Assembly: GCA_002297865.1 (NCBI GenBank)
Contig: DBKX01000420.1
Coordinates: 2,215 to 7,637, forward strand
DNA length: 5,423 nucleotides
Origin: Lachnoclostridium sp. UBA739
GTDB taxonomy: Bacteria > Bacillota_A > Clostridia > Lachnospirales > Lachnospiraceae
Direction: 5' to 3'
Part shown: positions 1 through 5,423 of the stretch, in pieces
Layout of the letters: every line of letters starts with the position of its first letter
How positions within the stretch are numbered: position 1 is the stretch's first letter
Position numbers and translations under genes: made by a program
The notes under the pieces: generated by a model
The model's database searches: none
What the model saw: only the letters and a program-made list of their open reading frames with translations
Told to the model about the DNA's origin: nothing

Positions 1-351
1 CTTGGTGTTGGAAAAGTATTGTATTCTTCCGAGAAACTCTGGGATGACTCCCTTTGCTGCGGGTTGGTTTTGAGCGACAAGTTTATAAAGGAACGACCAT
101 CCTTAGCCAGAAATTTTGTAAAAGCTTATAAAAAGGCTGGTAACAACCTTTCAGACAAACAGAAAATGACGGTAGCAAAGAAGTATCTAAAGCAGAACAG
201 AGATGTTCTGGATATATCGTTAAAATGGATATCCTATGACAATCTTGCTATTACAGAAGACATTTATGATAAGCTTACAGAAAAAATGAGGCGATACGGA
301 TTGTCCGATAATCCGCCGTTGTACAAAGAATTTGTTGACAATACGTTATAA
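1..351 (+). CDS. ABC transporter substrate-binding protein, SsuA/NMT1-like, C-terminal part (5' end outside window)
   Basis: The frame is open from base 1 to the TAA at 349-351, giving about 116 residues of C-terminus; the true start lies upstream of the window. The pattern of a short strand followed by 'SDKFIKERPSLARNFVKAYKKA' style helices (a new residue run, 'F(I)KERP.LARNFVKAY') is typical of the C-terminal lobe of NMT1/SsuA-type periplasmic-binding-protein folds, where a candidate protein 'keeps failing or being replaced' helix follows the last strand of the ligand pocket. In a Gram-positive cell this protein would be a lipoprotein on the outer face of the membrane, but the signal peptide is not in view. 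It sits 12 bp before a permease and an ATPase of the same transporter class, which supports the family call. The ligand could be a sulfonate, a thiamine-pyrimidine precursor, a flavin precursor or another small organic molecule; the visible part does not decide. The TTG at 19 is an internal leucine codon, not a start. Confidence 0.8.
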   Translation, partial: LGVGKVLYSSEKLWDDSLCCGLVLSDKFIKERPSLARNFVKAYKKAGNNLSDKQKMTVAKKYLKQNRDVLDISLKWISYDNLAITEDIYDKLTEKMRRYGLSDNPPLYKEFVDNTL

Positions 352-363
352 GGAAGTGGTTAG

Positions 364-1125
364 GTGAAAAAAATAAGGGCAATCAAAAATGTTGTGTTAT
401 CATTTGCAGTAGTGCGAGGAATATGGCAGTTTGTATATATAAGAAGCAGTTTTAACAAAGCATTATTTCCGTCACCCTTTCAAGCATGGACGGCGTTTCT
501 TGAACTGATGATGGATGGAACCATGTTGCTTGGAATACGCATGAGTATGTATCGTTTTGCAGTGGGATATTTGAGTGCGGTTCTTGTGGCAGTGTTACTT
601 GGGCTTTTGCTTGGATGGTATACCAATGTATTTCAATATATTAATCCGGTTGTACAGTTGTTACGTCCGATTTCCCCTATGGCTTGGATGCCGTTTATTG
701 TGTTGTGGTGCGGTATTGGAGATGTTCCAGCTATCGTAGTAATATTTATCGCAGCCTTTTTTCCGGTTCTGTTATCGACAGTATCAGCCGTGAAAGGGAT
801 TGATCCGATTTACTTAAAGGTTTCGCAAAGTTTTGGAATCAAACAGCCGCAGATTTTATGGAAAGTCATATTTCCAGCAGCATTTCCTCAGATTGCCAAT
901 GGTATACACCTTGCACTGGGAACTGCCTGGGTGTTTTTGGTGGCGGGTGAAATGATCGGTGCACAATCAGGATTAGGTTATCAGATTATTGATGCTAGAA
1001 ATAACCTTCGGGCGGATATGCTGCTTGCCACTATTGTTGTGATTGGTTTAATAGGTGTATGTCTGGATGCATTGCTTAAGTTATTGGAAAAAAGCTTGTT
1101 ACGTGCGTGGGGAGGTGGAAGGTAA
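364..1125 (+). CDS. ABC transporter permease, SsuC/TauC-like (BPD_transp_1 family)
   Basis: This is a 253-residue integral membrane subunit that would form the channel of the importer, probably as a homodimer. Hydrophobic segments lie near residues 8-26, 65-84, 107-118, 120-141, 183-199 and 219-240, the usual layout for this family. The cytoplasmic coupling loop that contacts the ATPase is at about 150-180 and contains SFG-I(K)-Q and a later FPAAFPQI stretch, matching the EAA-loop pattern; the first Glu-Ala-Ala of the classical motif is replaced by Val-Ser-Gln. The start is GTG at 364, preceded by AGGAAG at 351-356 with 7 bases of spacing; that ribosome binding site overlaps the last base of the preceding stop. 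Length is normal for SsuC/TauC/ThiX-type permeases. Translation is likely coupled to the ATPase gene, whose ATG shares the last base of this stop codon. Family assignment is firm; substrate is unknown. Confidence 0.93.
   Translation: MKKIRAIKNVVLSFAVVRGIWQFVYIRSSFNKALFPSPFQAWTAFLELMMDGTMLLGIRMSMYRFAVGYLSAVLVAVLLGLLLGWYTNVFQYINPVVQLLRPISPMAWMPFIVLWCGIGDVPAIVVIFIAAFFPVLLSTVSAVKGIDPIYLKVSQSFGIKQPQILWKVIFPAAFPQIANGIHLALGTAWVFLVAGEMIGAQSGLGYQIIDARNNLRADMLLATIVVIGLIGVCLDALLKLLEKSLLRAWGGGR
1111..1115 (+). promoter_or_regulatory. Ribosome binding site that sets the ATPase start
   Basis: GGAGG lies 9 bases before the ATG at 1125, inside the end of the permease gene. It favours ATG 1125 over the in-frame GTG at 1107, which has no comparable site upstream. 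Confidence 0.8.
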
Positions 1126-1895
1126 TGTACATAGAGATTAAGAATGCAGGGAAAACCTTTCTTCAAAACGGCGAAACTTTCCGAGCATTAGACTGTGTGT
1201 CTTTGTCCATCGAAAAGGGAGAATTTATTTGCTTATTAGGACCGTCTGGATGTGGAAAGAGTACATTGTTAAATGCAATTGCAGGTTTTTCACCCGTCAA
1301 TGAGGGGTGTATAAAAATTGATGGGGTGGAAGTTACAAAGCCATCTACTGAGAATGTAACTATTTTTCAGAACTATGGACTTTTGCCATGGAGAACAGTT
1401 TTAAAAAATGTGCAATTGGGTTTGGAAGCAAAAAAAGTGTCGAAGACAGAACGTAAGGAAATAGCAGAAAAATATCTAGAACTTGTGGGTTTGTCTGAAT
1501 TCAAAACATCATACCCTAGACAGCTTTCAGGTGGAATGCAGCAGAGGGTTGCAATTGCGAGAGCTCTTGCGGTTGATCCTGAAATTATATTTATGGATGA
1601 GCCATTTGGGGCATTAGATGCTATAACAAGAATGAAATTACAGGATGATATACTTCGCATATCCAAAGACCAGAAAAAGACAATCATTTTTGTGACTCAT
1701 GATATCGAAGAAGCGATTTATTTGGCAGATCGTATTGTGGTGATGACTCCTAACCCGGGTAGGGTTAAAAAAGTAGTAGAAGTAAAATTACAGCAGTCGC
1801 GGGATAGAACCAGTGATGACTTTCTTGAGTTAAGAGATAAAATTTTTGATATCTTTAATATGAAGCTAAAGGATGAAGTAGAGTATTATATCTAA
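1125..1895 (+). CDS. ABC transporter ATP-binding protein, SsuB/TauB-like
   Basis: This is a 256-residue cytoplasmic ATPase that powers the importer. All nucleotide-binding motifs are present: Walker A GPSGCGKST at 39-47, Q-loop Gln82 (IFQNYGLLPW), signature LSGGMQQR at 134-141, Walker B IIFMDEP at 154-160, D-loop GALD at 162-165 and switch His192 in VTHDIEEA. The LLPWRTV and MTPNPGR segments are typical of the nitrate/sulfonate/taurine ATPase group, and the length fits that group. ATG 1125 is chosen because a GGAGG stands 9 bases upstream and because it overlaps the permease stop by one base (TAATG), a usual arrangement for translational coupling. An in-frame GTG at 1107 would add six residues but lacks a ribosome binding site. 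It is the last gene of its operon; a strong hairpin follows 25 bases after the stop. The protein looks intact and functional. Confidence 0.95.
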   Translation: MYIEIKNAGKTFLQNGETFRALDCVSLSIEKGEFICLLGPSGCGKSTLLNAIAGFSPVNEGCIKIDGVEVTKPSTENVTIFQNYGLLPWRTVLKNVQLGLEAKKVSKTERKEIAEKYLELVGLSEFKTSYPRQLSGGMQQRVAIARALAVDPEIIFMDEPFGALDAITRMKLQDDILRISKDQKKTIIFVTHDIEEAIYLADRIVVMTPNPGRVKKVVEVKLQQSRDRTSDDFLELRDKIFDIFNMKLKDEVEYYI

Positions 1896-1920
1896 GAAGC
1901 AGATATTGTGAGTTAACACT

Positions 1921-1975
1921 TAATCCATAAGGCAAGCAGGAATGGCAACCCTGCTTGCCTTATGGATTATTTTGG
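1921..1975 (+). terminator. Intrinsic terminator of the ABC importer operon
   Basis: A perfect 20-bp inverted repeat pairs 1921-1940 with 1950-1969 around a 9-base loop (AATGGCAAC). It is followed by ATTTTGGTATTTT, a broken T-rich tail on the + strand. There is no matching T-run on the other side, so it should act on + strand transcription only. It ends 17 bases before the -35 element of the next operon and so isolates the two units. The stem is longer than in most intrinsic terminators. Confidence 0.85.
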
Positions 1976-1986
1976 TATTTTCACGC

Positions 1987-2015
1987 TTGACAATACACGT
2001 ATAATTGTATACAAT
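1987..2015 (+). promoter_or_regulatory. Sigma-A type promoter of the citrate synthase operon
   Basis: TTGACA at 1987-1992 is a perfect -35 element. After a 17-bp spacer, TACAAT at 2010-2015 is a -10 element with one mismatch to consensus. Transcription would begin near 2021-2022, giving a leader of about 25 bases before the ATG at 2047, too short for a riboswitch. The -10 element is inside the 22-bp palindrome at 1999-2020, so a bound protein would block RNA polymerase. Confidence 0.85.
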
Positions 2016-2020
2016 TATAC
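1999..2020. promoter_or_regulatory. 22-bp perfect palindrome, probable operator for the GntR/FCD regulator
   Basis: Each half-site reads GTATAATTGTA inward to the centre, and the two halves are exact reverse complements with no spacer. The core TTGTATACAA resembles operators of FCD-type GntR regulators, which bind as dimers to short palindromes with GT and AC in the two arms; ExuR/UxuR sites share the even-spaced GTATAC centre. It covers the second half of the promoter spacer and all of the -10 element, the position expected for a repressor. The regulator encoded by the third gene of this operon is the obvious candidate to bind it, which would make the operon autoregulated. The palindrome is seen directly; the binding partner is inferred. 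Confidence 0.75.
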
Positions 2021-2031
2021 AAAAAGCAGAA

Positions 2032-2037
2032 GAGGAG
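2032..2037 (+). promoter_or_regulatory. Ribosome binding site that sets the citrate synthase start
   Basis: GAGGAG lies 9 bases before ATG 2047. The longer open frame begins at TTG 2005, but that codon falls within the promoter -10/operator region, upstream of the predicted transcript start, so it cannot be the start of this message. Confidence 0.85.
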
Positions 2038-2046
2038 CAACCGAAG

Positions 2047-3447
2047 ATGGAGAATAGACGTGTTACCAAGAATGCTCATACGAATCTTTTACAGTTAGAA
2101 GAGCATATGTATCCACTTGTTGATGTTGAGAAACCAAACGTATTTCGCAACTTGTTTCCGTATGATGAGATTCCTAAGATAGCATTTAATGATCGAATCG
2201 TACCACATAACTTTCCTGAAGAAATATGGATCACAGATACTACGTTCCGTGATGGACAACAATCCAGGACACCATATTCTACAGAGCAAATCGTAACACT
2301 ATACGATTATTTACATAGATTAGGAGGCACGAAGGGAATTATTCGCGCCAGTGAGTTTTTCTTATATAGTAAAAAAGATCGAGATGCTGTATACAAATGT
2401 ATGGAGAGAGGATATGAATTTCCAGAAGTTACAGCGTGGATTCGTGCCAGTAAGAAAGACTTTGAATTAGTAAAAGATATAGGATTAAAGGAAACCGGTA
2501 TTTTAGTAAGCTGTTCCGATTTCCATATTTTCTATAAAATGAAAATGACAAGACGTCAGGCAATGGAACATTACCTAAGTGTTGTACGTGAATGTCTGGA
2601 AACAGGTGTTGCAGCAAGATGCCACTTAGAAGACATTACAAGAAGTGATATTTATGGATTTGTTATACCATTTTGTCTTGAACTCATGAAATTAAGCAAA
2701 GAATATAATCTTCCAGTTAAAATCCGTTGCTGTGATACGATGGGATATGGTGTAAACTACCCAGGTGCCGTTATTCCACGTTCTGTACAGGGAATTATAT
2801 ATGGTATCATAAATCACGCAGGTGTACCATCCGAATGGCTGGAATGGCATGGACATAATGATTTCTATAAGGCAGTAAGTAATTCTACAACTGCATGGTT
2901 ATATGGTGCATGTGGCGTAAACTGTTCCTTATTCGGAATTGGTGAACGTACAGGCAATACTCCACTAGAGGCTATGGTATTTGAGTATGCACAGTTAAAA
3001 GGTACGTTGGATGGAATGGATACAACTGTGATTACAGAACTTGCGGAATACTATGAGAAAGAAATCGGATATCGAGTTCCTTCCCGTACACCTTTTGTTG
3101 GACGTAACTTTAATGTAACCAGAGCTGGAATTCATGCTGATGGGTTATTGAAAAATGAAGAGATTTATAATATATTTGATACAGAGAAATTCTTAAATAG
3201 ACCTGCTGTAGTTGCAGTATCGAATACATCTGGTCTTGCAGGTATTGCGCACTGGATTAATACACATTTTAAGCTAAAAGGTGACGATGCCATTGATAAG
3301 TCTCATCCTGTAGTTGCCCTTGTAAAAGAGTGGGTAGATGCAGAATACGAAGATGGTCGTATTACCGTAATTACTGACGATGAATTATTAGATATCATTA
3401 GTCAGGCTTGCGAAGAAACGGCTACCACAATGTTTGGAGAAAATTAA
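2047..3447 (+). CDS. Probable Re-citrate synthase (homocitrate/isopropylmalate synthase family)
   Basis: This 466-residue cytoplasmic enzyme has an HMGL-like TIM barrel. It most likely condenses oxaloacetate with acetyl-CoA to citrate with Re-face stereochemistry, as the oxygen-sensitive, metal-dependent enzyme of Clostridium kluyveri does. Visible motifs are DTTFRDGQQS at 64-73 (catalytic Arg68, metal ligand Asp69), WHGHND at 267-272 (metal ligands His268 and His270), GIGERTGNTPLE at 297-308, and GIHADG at 361-366. These are shared by isopropylmalate, homocitrate, citramalate and Re-citrate synthases. The long N-terminal extension before the barrel (about 60 residues) and the lack of a recognisable LeuA regulatory domain at the C-terminus argue against a standard LeuA. 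The adjacent isocitrate dehydrogenase, 18 bp downstream, rather than leuB, leuC or leuD, argues for citrate as product. Start at ATG 2047 is set by GAGGAG 9 bases upstream. Automatic annotation could name it isopropylmalate or homocitrate synthase. The family is certain; the exact reaction is likely but not proved by sequence. Confidence 0.8.
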   Translation: MENRRVTKNAHTNLLQLEEHMYPLVDVEKPNVFRNLFPYDEIPKIAFNDRIVPHNFPEEIWITDTTFRDGQQSRTPYSTEQIVTLYDYLHRLGGTKGIIRASEFFLYSKKDRDAVYKCMERGYEFPEVTAWIRASKKDFELVKDIGLKETGILVSCSDFHIFYKMKMTRRQAMEHYLSVVRECLETGVAARCHLEDITRSDIYGFVIPFCLELMKLSKEYNLPVKIRCCDTMGYGVNYPGAVIPRSVQGIIYGIINHAGVPSEWLEWHGHNDFYKAVSNSTTAWLYGACGVNCSLFGIGERTGNTPLEAMVFEYAQLKGTLDGMDTTVITELAEYYEKEIGYRVPSRTPFVGRNFNVTRAGIHADGLLKNEEIYNIFDTEKFLNRPAVVAVSNTSGLAGIAHWINTHFKLKGDDAIDKSHPVVALVKEWVDAEYEDGRITVITDDELLDIISQACEETATTMFGEN

Positions 3448-3465
3448 ATATTTAGGAGGAACAGT

Positions 3466-4629
3466 ATGAACAACCAACAAATTGAAGCGGCAAAAGAAAA
3501 ATTTGGTCAGTTATTGGAAAAACAGTTAGCTAGAGTAGAAGAAATGAAAGCACAGGGCGACTTTGTAGATTACAAATCACTTGATAAAATCGTAATCGGT
3601 GTTTGCGGTGGAGATGGTATTGGACCAGCAATCACAGGTCAAGCACAAAGAGTATTAGAATACTTATTAAAAGATGAAGTAAACAAAGGCAAAGTAGAGT
3701 TTAAAGTTATTGATGGTCTTACAATCGAGAGAAGAGCTGCTGAAATGAAAGCGATTCCAGATGACGTTTTGGAAGAGTTAAAACAATGTGATGTTATCTT
3801 AAAAGGACCTACAACAACACCAAGAAAAGGTGATCCATGGCCAAACGTTGAATCTGCTAACGTAGCTATGAGAAAAGCATTAGATTTATTTGCTAACGTA
3901 AGACCTGTTCGTATTCCGGAAGAAGGTATTGACTGGACATTCTACCGTGAAAATACAGAAGGTGGATACGCTGCAGGTAAAGAAGGTGTCAATGTAACAG
4001 AAGACCTTGGAATTGACTTTACAATCGCAACAAGCCAGGGATGTGACCGTATTATCCGTGCTGCCTTTGAATTTGCAAAGAACAATGGAAAAACTAGAGT
4101 AACTGCTGTGACGAAAGCGAATATCATCAAAACAACAGATGGAAAATTCCTTGATACATTCTATCGTATTGCCGAAGAATACGAAGGAATCACAGCAGAT
4201 GACTGGTACATAGATATTATGACAGCTAAATTAGTAGATGAGAAGAGAAGAAGAGACTTCCAGGTTGTAGTATTACCTAACTTATATGGTGATATTATTA
4301 CAGATGAAGCTGCTGAATTCCAAGGTGGTGTAGGAACAGCAGGAAGTGCTAACATTGGTAAGAAATATGCTATGTTTGAAGCAATTCATGGTTCTGCTCC
4401 TCGTATGGTAAAAGAAGGCCGTGATATCTATGCAGATCCATGTAGTGTAATCCGTGCAGGTGCTATGTTGTTAGGTCACATTGGATATAATGCAGAAGCC
4501 GATAAGCTTTACAAAGCATTAGATATCTGTACGGCAGCCGATAGCAAGTTAAAGATTACAGGACGTGATACAGGATGTACAAGTGCAGAATTTGCAGACT
4601 ATATCATGGAAACAATTGAGAATTTATAA
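3466..4629 (+). CDS. icd: Isocitrate dehydrogenase, NAD(P)-dependent (isocitrate/isopropylmalate dehydrogenase family)
   Basis: This 387-residue cytoplasmic enzyme oxidises and decarboxylates isocitrate to 2-oxoglutarate. It has GGDGIGP at 48-54, KGPTTTP at 113-119, YRENTEGGYA at 160-169, NLYGDIITDEAAE at 272-284 and FEAIHGSAP at 304-312. Matched by eye to the Escherichia coli enzyme, all substrate and metal residues are present: Ser130, Asn132, Arg136, Arg146, Arg161, Tyr168, Lys217, Asp250, Asp276 and Asp280. Ser130 with Asn132 marks isocitrate specificity and argues against isopropylmalate dehydrogenase. The cofactor is unclear: HGSAP is followed by Arg313-Met314, neither the Lys-Tyr of NADP enzymes nor the Asp-Ile of NAD enzymes, and the following loop is about three residues longer than in E. 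coli. Ala323 before Asp-Pro resembles NAD-type enzymes. The first 40 residues form a charged, helical extension. AGGAGG at 3454-3459 is 6 bases before the ATG. Codon choice is strongly biased to AT-ending codons (TTA, GAA, AAA, GCT, GTA), suggesting high expression. Confidence 0.92.
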   Translation: MNNQQIEAAKEKFGQLLEKQLARVEEMKAQGDFVDYKSLDKIVIGVCGGDGIGPAITGQAQRVLEYLLKDEVNKGKVEFKVIDGLTIERRAAEMKAIPDDVLEELKQCDVILKGPTTTPRKGDPWPNVESANVAMRKALDLFANVRPVRIPEEGIDWTFYRENTEGGYAAGKEGVNVTEDLGIDFTIATSQGCDRIIRAAFEFAKNNGKTRVTAVTKANIIKTTDGKFLDTFYRIAEEYEGITADDWYIDIMTAKLVDEKRRRDFQVVVLPNLYGDIITDEAAEFQGGVGTAGSANIGKKYAMFEAIHGSAPRMVKEGRDIYADPCSVIRAGAMLLGHIGYNAEADKLYKALDICTAADSKLKITGRDTGCTSAEFADYIMETIENL

Positions 4630-4662
4630 AATTAAAGCAGTATTGCAGTAGGAGGAATACCT

Positions 4663-5349
4663 GTGGACGAGTTTGATGTGGAGAAAGAGACCACAGATAA
4701 ATATACCCTTAGAGGTAGGGTTTTTAACCAGATCCGTGAGGATATCTTATCCGGAAAATATAAATCAGGGGAAGAATTAAGAGAAAGTACAATTGGTCAT
4801 GAATTAGGAGTCAGTCGTACGCCAGTGCGGGAAGCACTTAGGCAGCTTGAATTAGAAGGGCTGGTTAAAATAATTCCGAATAAGGGTGCGCAGGTAATTA
4901 GTTTGTCTGTCAAAGATATAAAAGATATTTATGCGATACGCTCCCATTTGGAGGGATTATGTGCTAGATGGGCATGTGAAAACATTACTCCCGAACAGAT
5001 AGAAGAGTTAGAGGAAATTGTTTACTTAAGTGAGTTCAGAGCGTCAAAGCATCATTATGAACAGATGATGGAATTAGATAATAAATTTCATGAAATCATC
5101 TATGAGGCATCTCAGAGTAAAATGCTTAGACATTTATTAAAGGACTTTCATCATTATGTCCAGCGGGTACGCAAGAGTACATTAGCTTCTACAGGAAGAG
5201 CAGAAAAATGCAACATGGAACACAAAGCTATATTAGAGGCACTGAAAGAACATAATCCTGATAAGGCGGAAGAGTTAGCGCATAAACATATTTTGTTTAC
5301 TGTGGAAAATATTGAAAAGCAAGGTTTGGAAAAGATTTTGCAAGAGTAA
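4663..5349 (+). CDS. GntR-family transcriptional regulator with FCD domain, likely regulator of its own operon
   Basis: This 228-residue DNA-binding protein has an N-terminal winged helix-turn-helix at about 16-80; the recognition helix region reads LGVSRTPVREALRQLELEG (48-66), and NKGAQV forms the wing. The FCD ligand-binding domain covers about 85-215. Its metal/carboxylate site is complete: Asp139 and His143 in the DNKFH motif, His187 in EHKAIL and His209 near the end. FCD regulators of this kind usually bind a small organic acid through a metal ion. The start is GTG 4663, with AGGAGG at 4650-4655, 7 bases upstream. It lies 33 bp after the dehydrogenase with no terminator between, so it is co-transcribed with the two enzymes. 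The natural target is the palindrome at 1999-2020 over the operon promoter. The inducer would plausibly be citrate, isocitrate, 2-oxoglutarate or a related acid; this is inference. Family call is firm. Confidence 0.93.
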   Translation: MDEFDVEKETTDKYTLRGRVFNQIREDILSGKYKSGEELRESTIGHELGVSRTPVREALRQLELEGLVKIIPNKGAQVISLSVKDIKDIYAIRSHLEGLCARWACENITPEQIEELEEIVYLSEFRASKHHYEQMMELDNKFHEIIYEASQSKMLRHLLKDFHHYVQRVRKSTLASTGRAEKCNMEHKAILEALKEHNPDKAEELAHKHILFTVENIEKQGLEKILQE

Positions 5350-5385
5350 AGCTAGGGAGGACTTCGGTTCTCCCTTTGCTGATTT
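5350..5385 (+). terminator. Probable terminator hairpin with UUCG tetraloop after the regulator gene
   Basis: Bases 5354-5362 pair with 5367-5375 (9 bp with one G-U), closed by a C(UUCG)G tetraloop, an exceptionally stable RNA cap. A small internal loop is followed by three more pairs, AGC 5350-5352 with GCT 5378-5380. The first hairpin arm begins right at the stop codon. The T-rich tail (TTTGCTGATTTAT) is weak and interrupted, so some readthrough is possible. Confidence 0.65.
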
Positions 5386-5386
5386 A

Positions 5387-5401
5387 TAGGAAATTTTCCT
5401 A
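5387..5401. repeat. Short inverted repeat, possible operator for the next transcription unit
   Basis: TAGGAAA at 5387-5393 is the exact reverse complement of TTTCCTA at 5395-5401 around a single central T. With no loop it cannot be an RNA hairpin of this size, so if functional it would be a protein-binding site on DNA. The bases from 5402 to the window end are AT-rich and hold no recognisable gene; they may belong to the promoter of the next gene. Confidence 0.35.
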
Positions 5402-5423
5402 CACTAAATGAATTATTATACAT

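Noticed and set aside
616..625. TGGTATACCA palindrome inside the permease gene, similar in core to the operator
   Set aside because: Only 10 bp, in the middle of a coding region of an unrelated operon; GTATAC also occurs at 902-907, so the 6-base core alone is not informative.
1107..1124. GTG 1107 as start of the ATPase
   Set aside because: No ribosome binding site at proper distance, while ATG 1125 has GGAGG 9 bases upstream and overlaps the permease stop in the usual TAATG manner.
981..1166. Antisense open frames, here and at 1373-1687, 2095-2289, 2429-2617, 3942-4130 and 4161-4355
   Set aside because: All lie opposite well-supported genes, have no convincing ribosome binding sites and encode no recognisable protein.
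2005..2046. A 14-residue N-terminal extension of the synthase from TTG 2005
   Set aside because: The TTG lies in the operator/-10 region, upstream of the predicted transcript start, and has no ribosome binding site; ATG 2047 has a good one.
2021..2046. Riboswitch or attenuator in the leader of the synthase operon
   Set aside because: The predicted leader is only about 25 bases, with no room for an aptamer; the 1921-1969 hairpin lies upstream of the promoter and belongs to the previous operon.
4638..4663. Weak hairpin (GTATT 4640-4644 with AATAC 4656-4660) placing the regulator's ribosome binding site in its loop
   Set aside because: Five pairs with an 11-base loop, mostly A-T, extendable only with a bulge; too weak to support a claim of translational control.

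Overview
The window looks like a chromosomal piece of a low-GC, anaerobic Gram-positive bacterium of the Clostridia, probably Lachnospiraceae or a close relative. This is inferred from the AT-rich codon use, strong AGGAGG-type ribosome binding sites, compact same-strand operons, and above all a homocitrate/isopropylmalate-synthase-like enzyme of the Re-citrate synthase type next to an isocitrate dehydrogenase. No tRNA, rRNA, CRISPR array, insertion sequence or phage gene is visible. All real genes are on the + strand, and no gene-free stretch exceeds about 150 bases.

Region 1 (1-1975) is the end of an ABC importer operon of the SsuA/TauA/NMT1 class. It holds the C-terminal part of a substrate-binding protein (5' end outside the window), a membrane permease and an ATPase. 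The genes are tightly packed: a 12-bp gap, then a one-base stop/start overlap. A 20-bp perfect hairpin terminator ends the operon. The substrate cannot be read from the sequence.

Region 2 (1987-5385) is a complete three-gene operon. A near-consensus promoter (TTGACA, 17 bp, TACAAT) is overlapped by a perfect 22-bp palindrome centred on GTATAC, which looks like an operator. The genes are a probable Re-citrate synthase, an isocitrate dehydrogenase with the full set of isocitrate-binding residues, and a GntR-family regulator with an FCD ligand-binding domain. The two enzymes would carry out the first and third steps of the oxidative branch from oxaloacetate and acetyl-CoA to 2-oxoglutarate, the carbon skeleton of glutamate. 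Aconitase, needed for the middle step, is not in the window. The likely circuit, an inference, is that the GntR/FCD protein binds the palindrome and represses its own operon until a pathway-related carboxylate is sensed. A UUCG-capped hairpin follows the regulator gene, and a small inverted repeat lies near the right edge in what may be the control region of the next gene.

The genes belong to known families. The most notable features are the operator/promoter/regulator arrangement and the likelihood that the first enzyme would be misnamed as isopropylmalate or homocitrate synthase.
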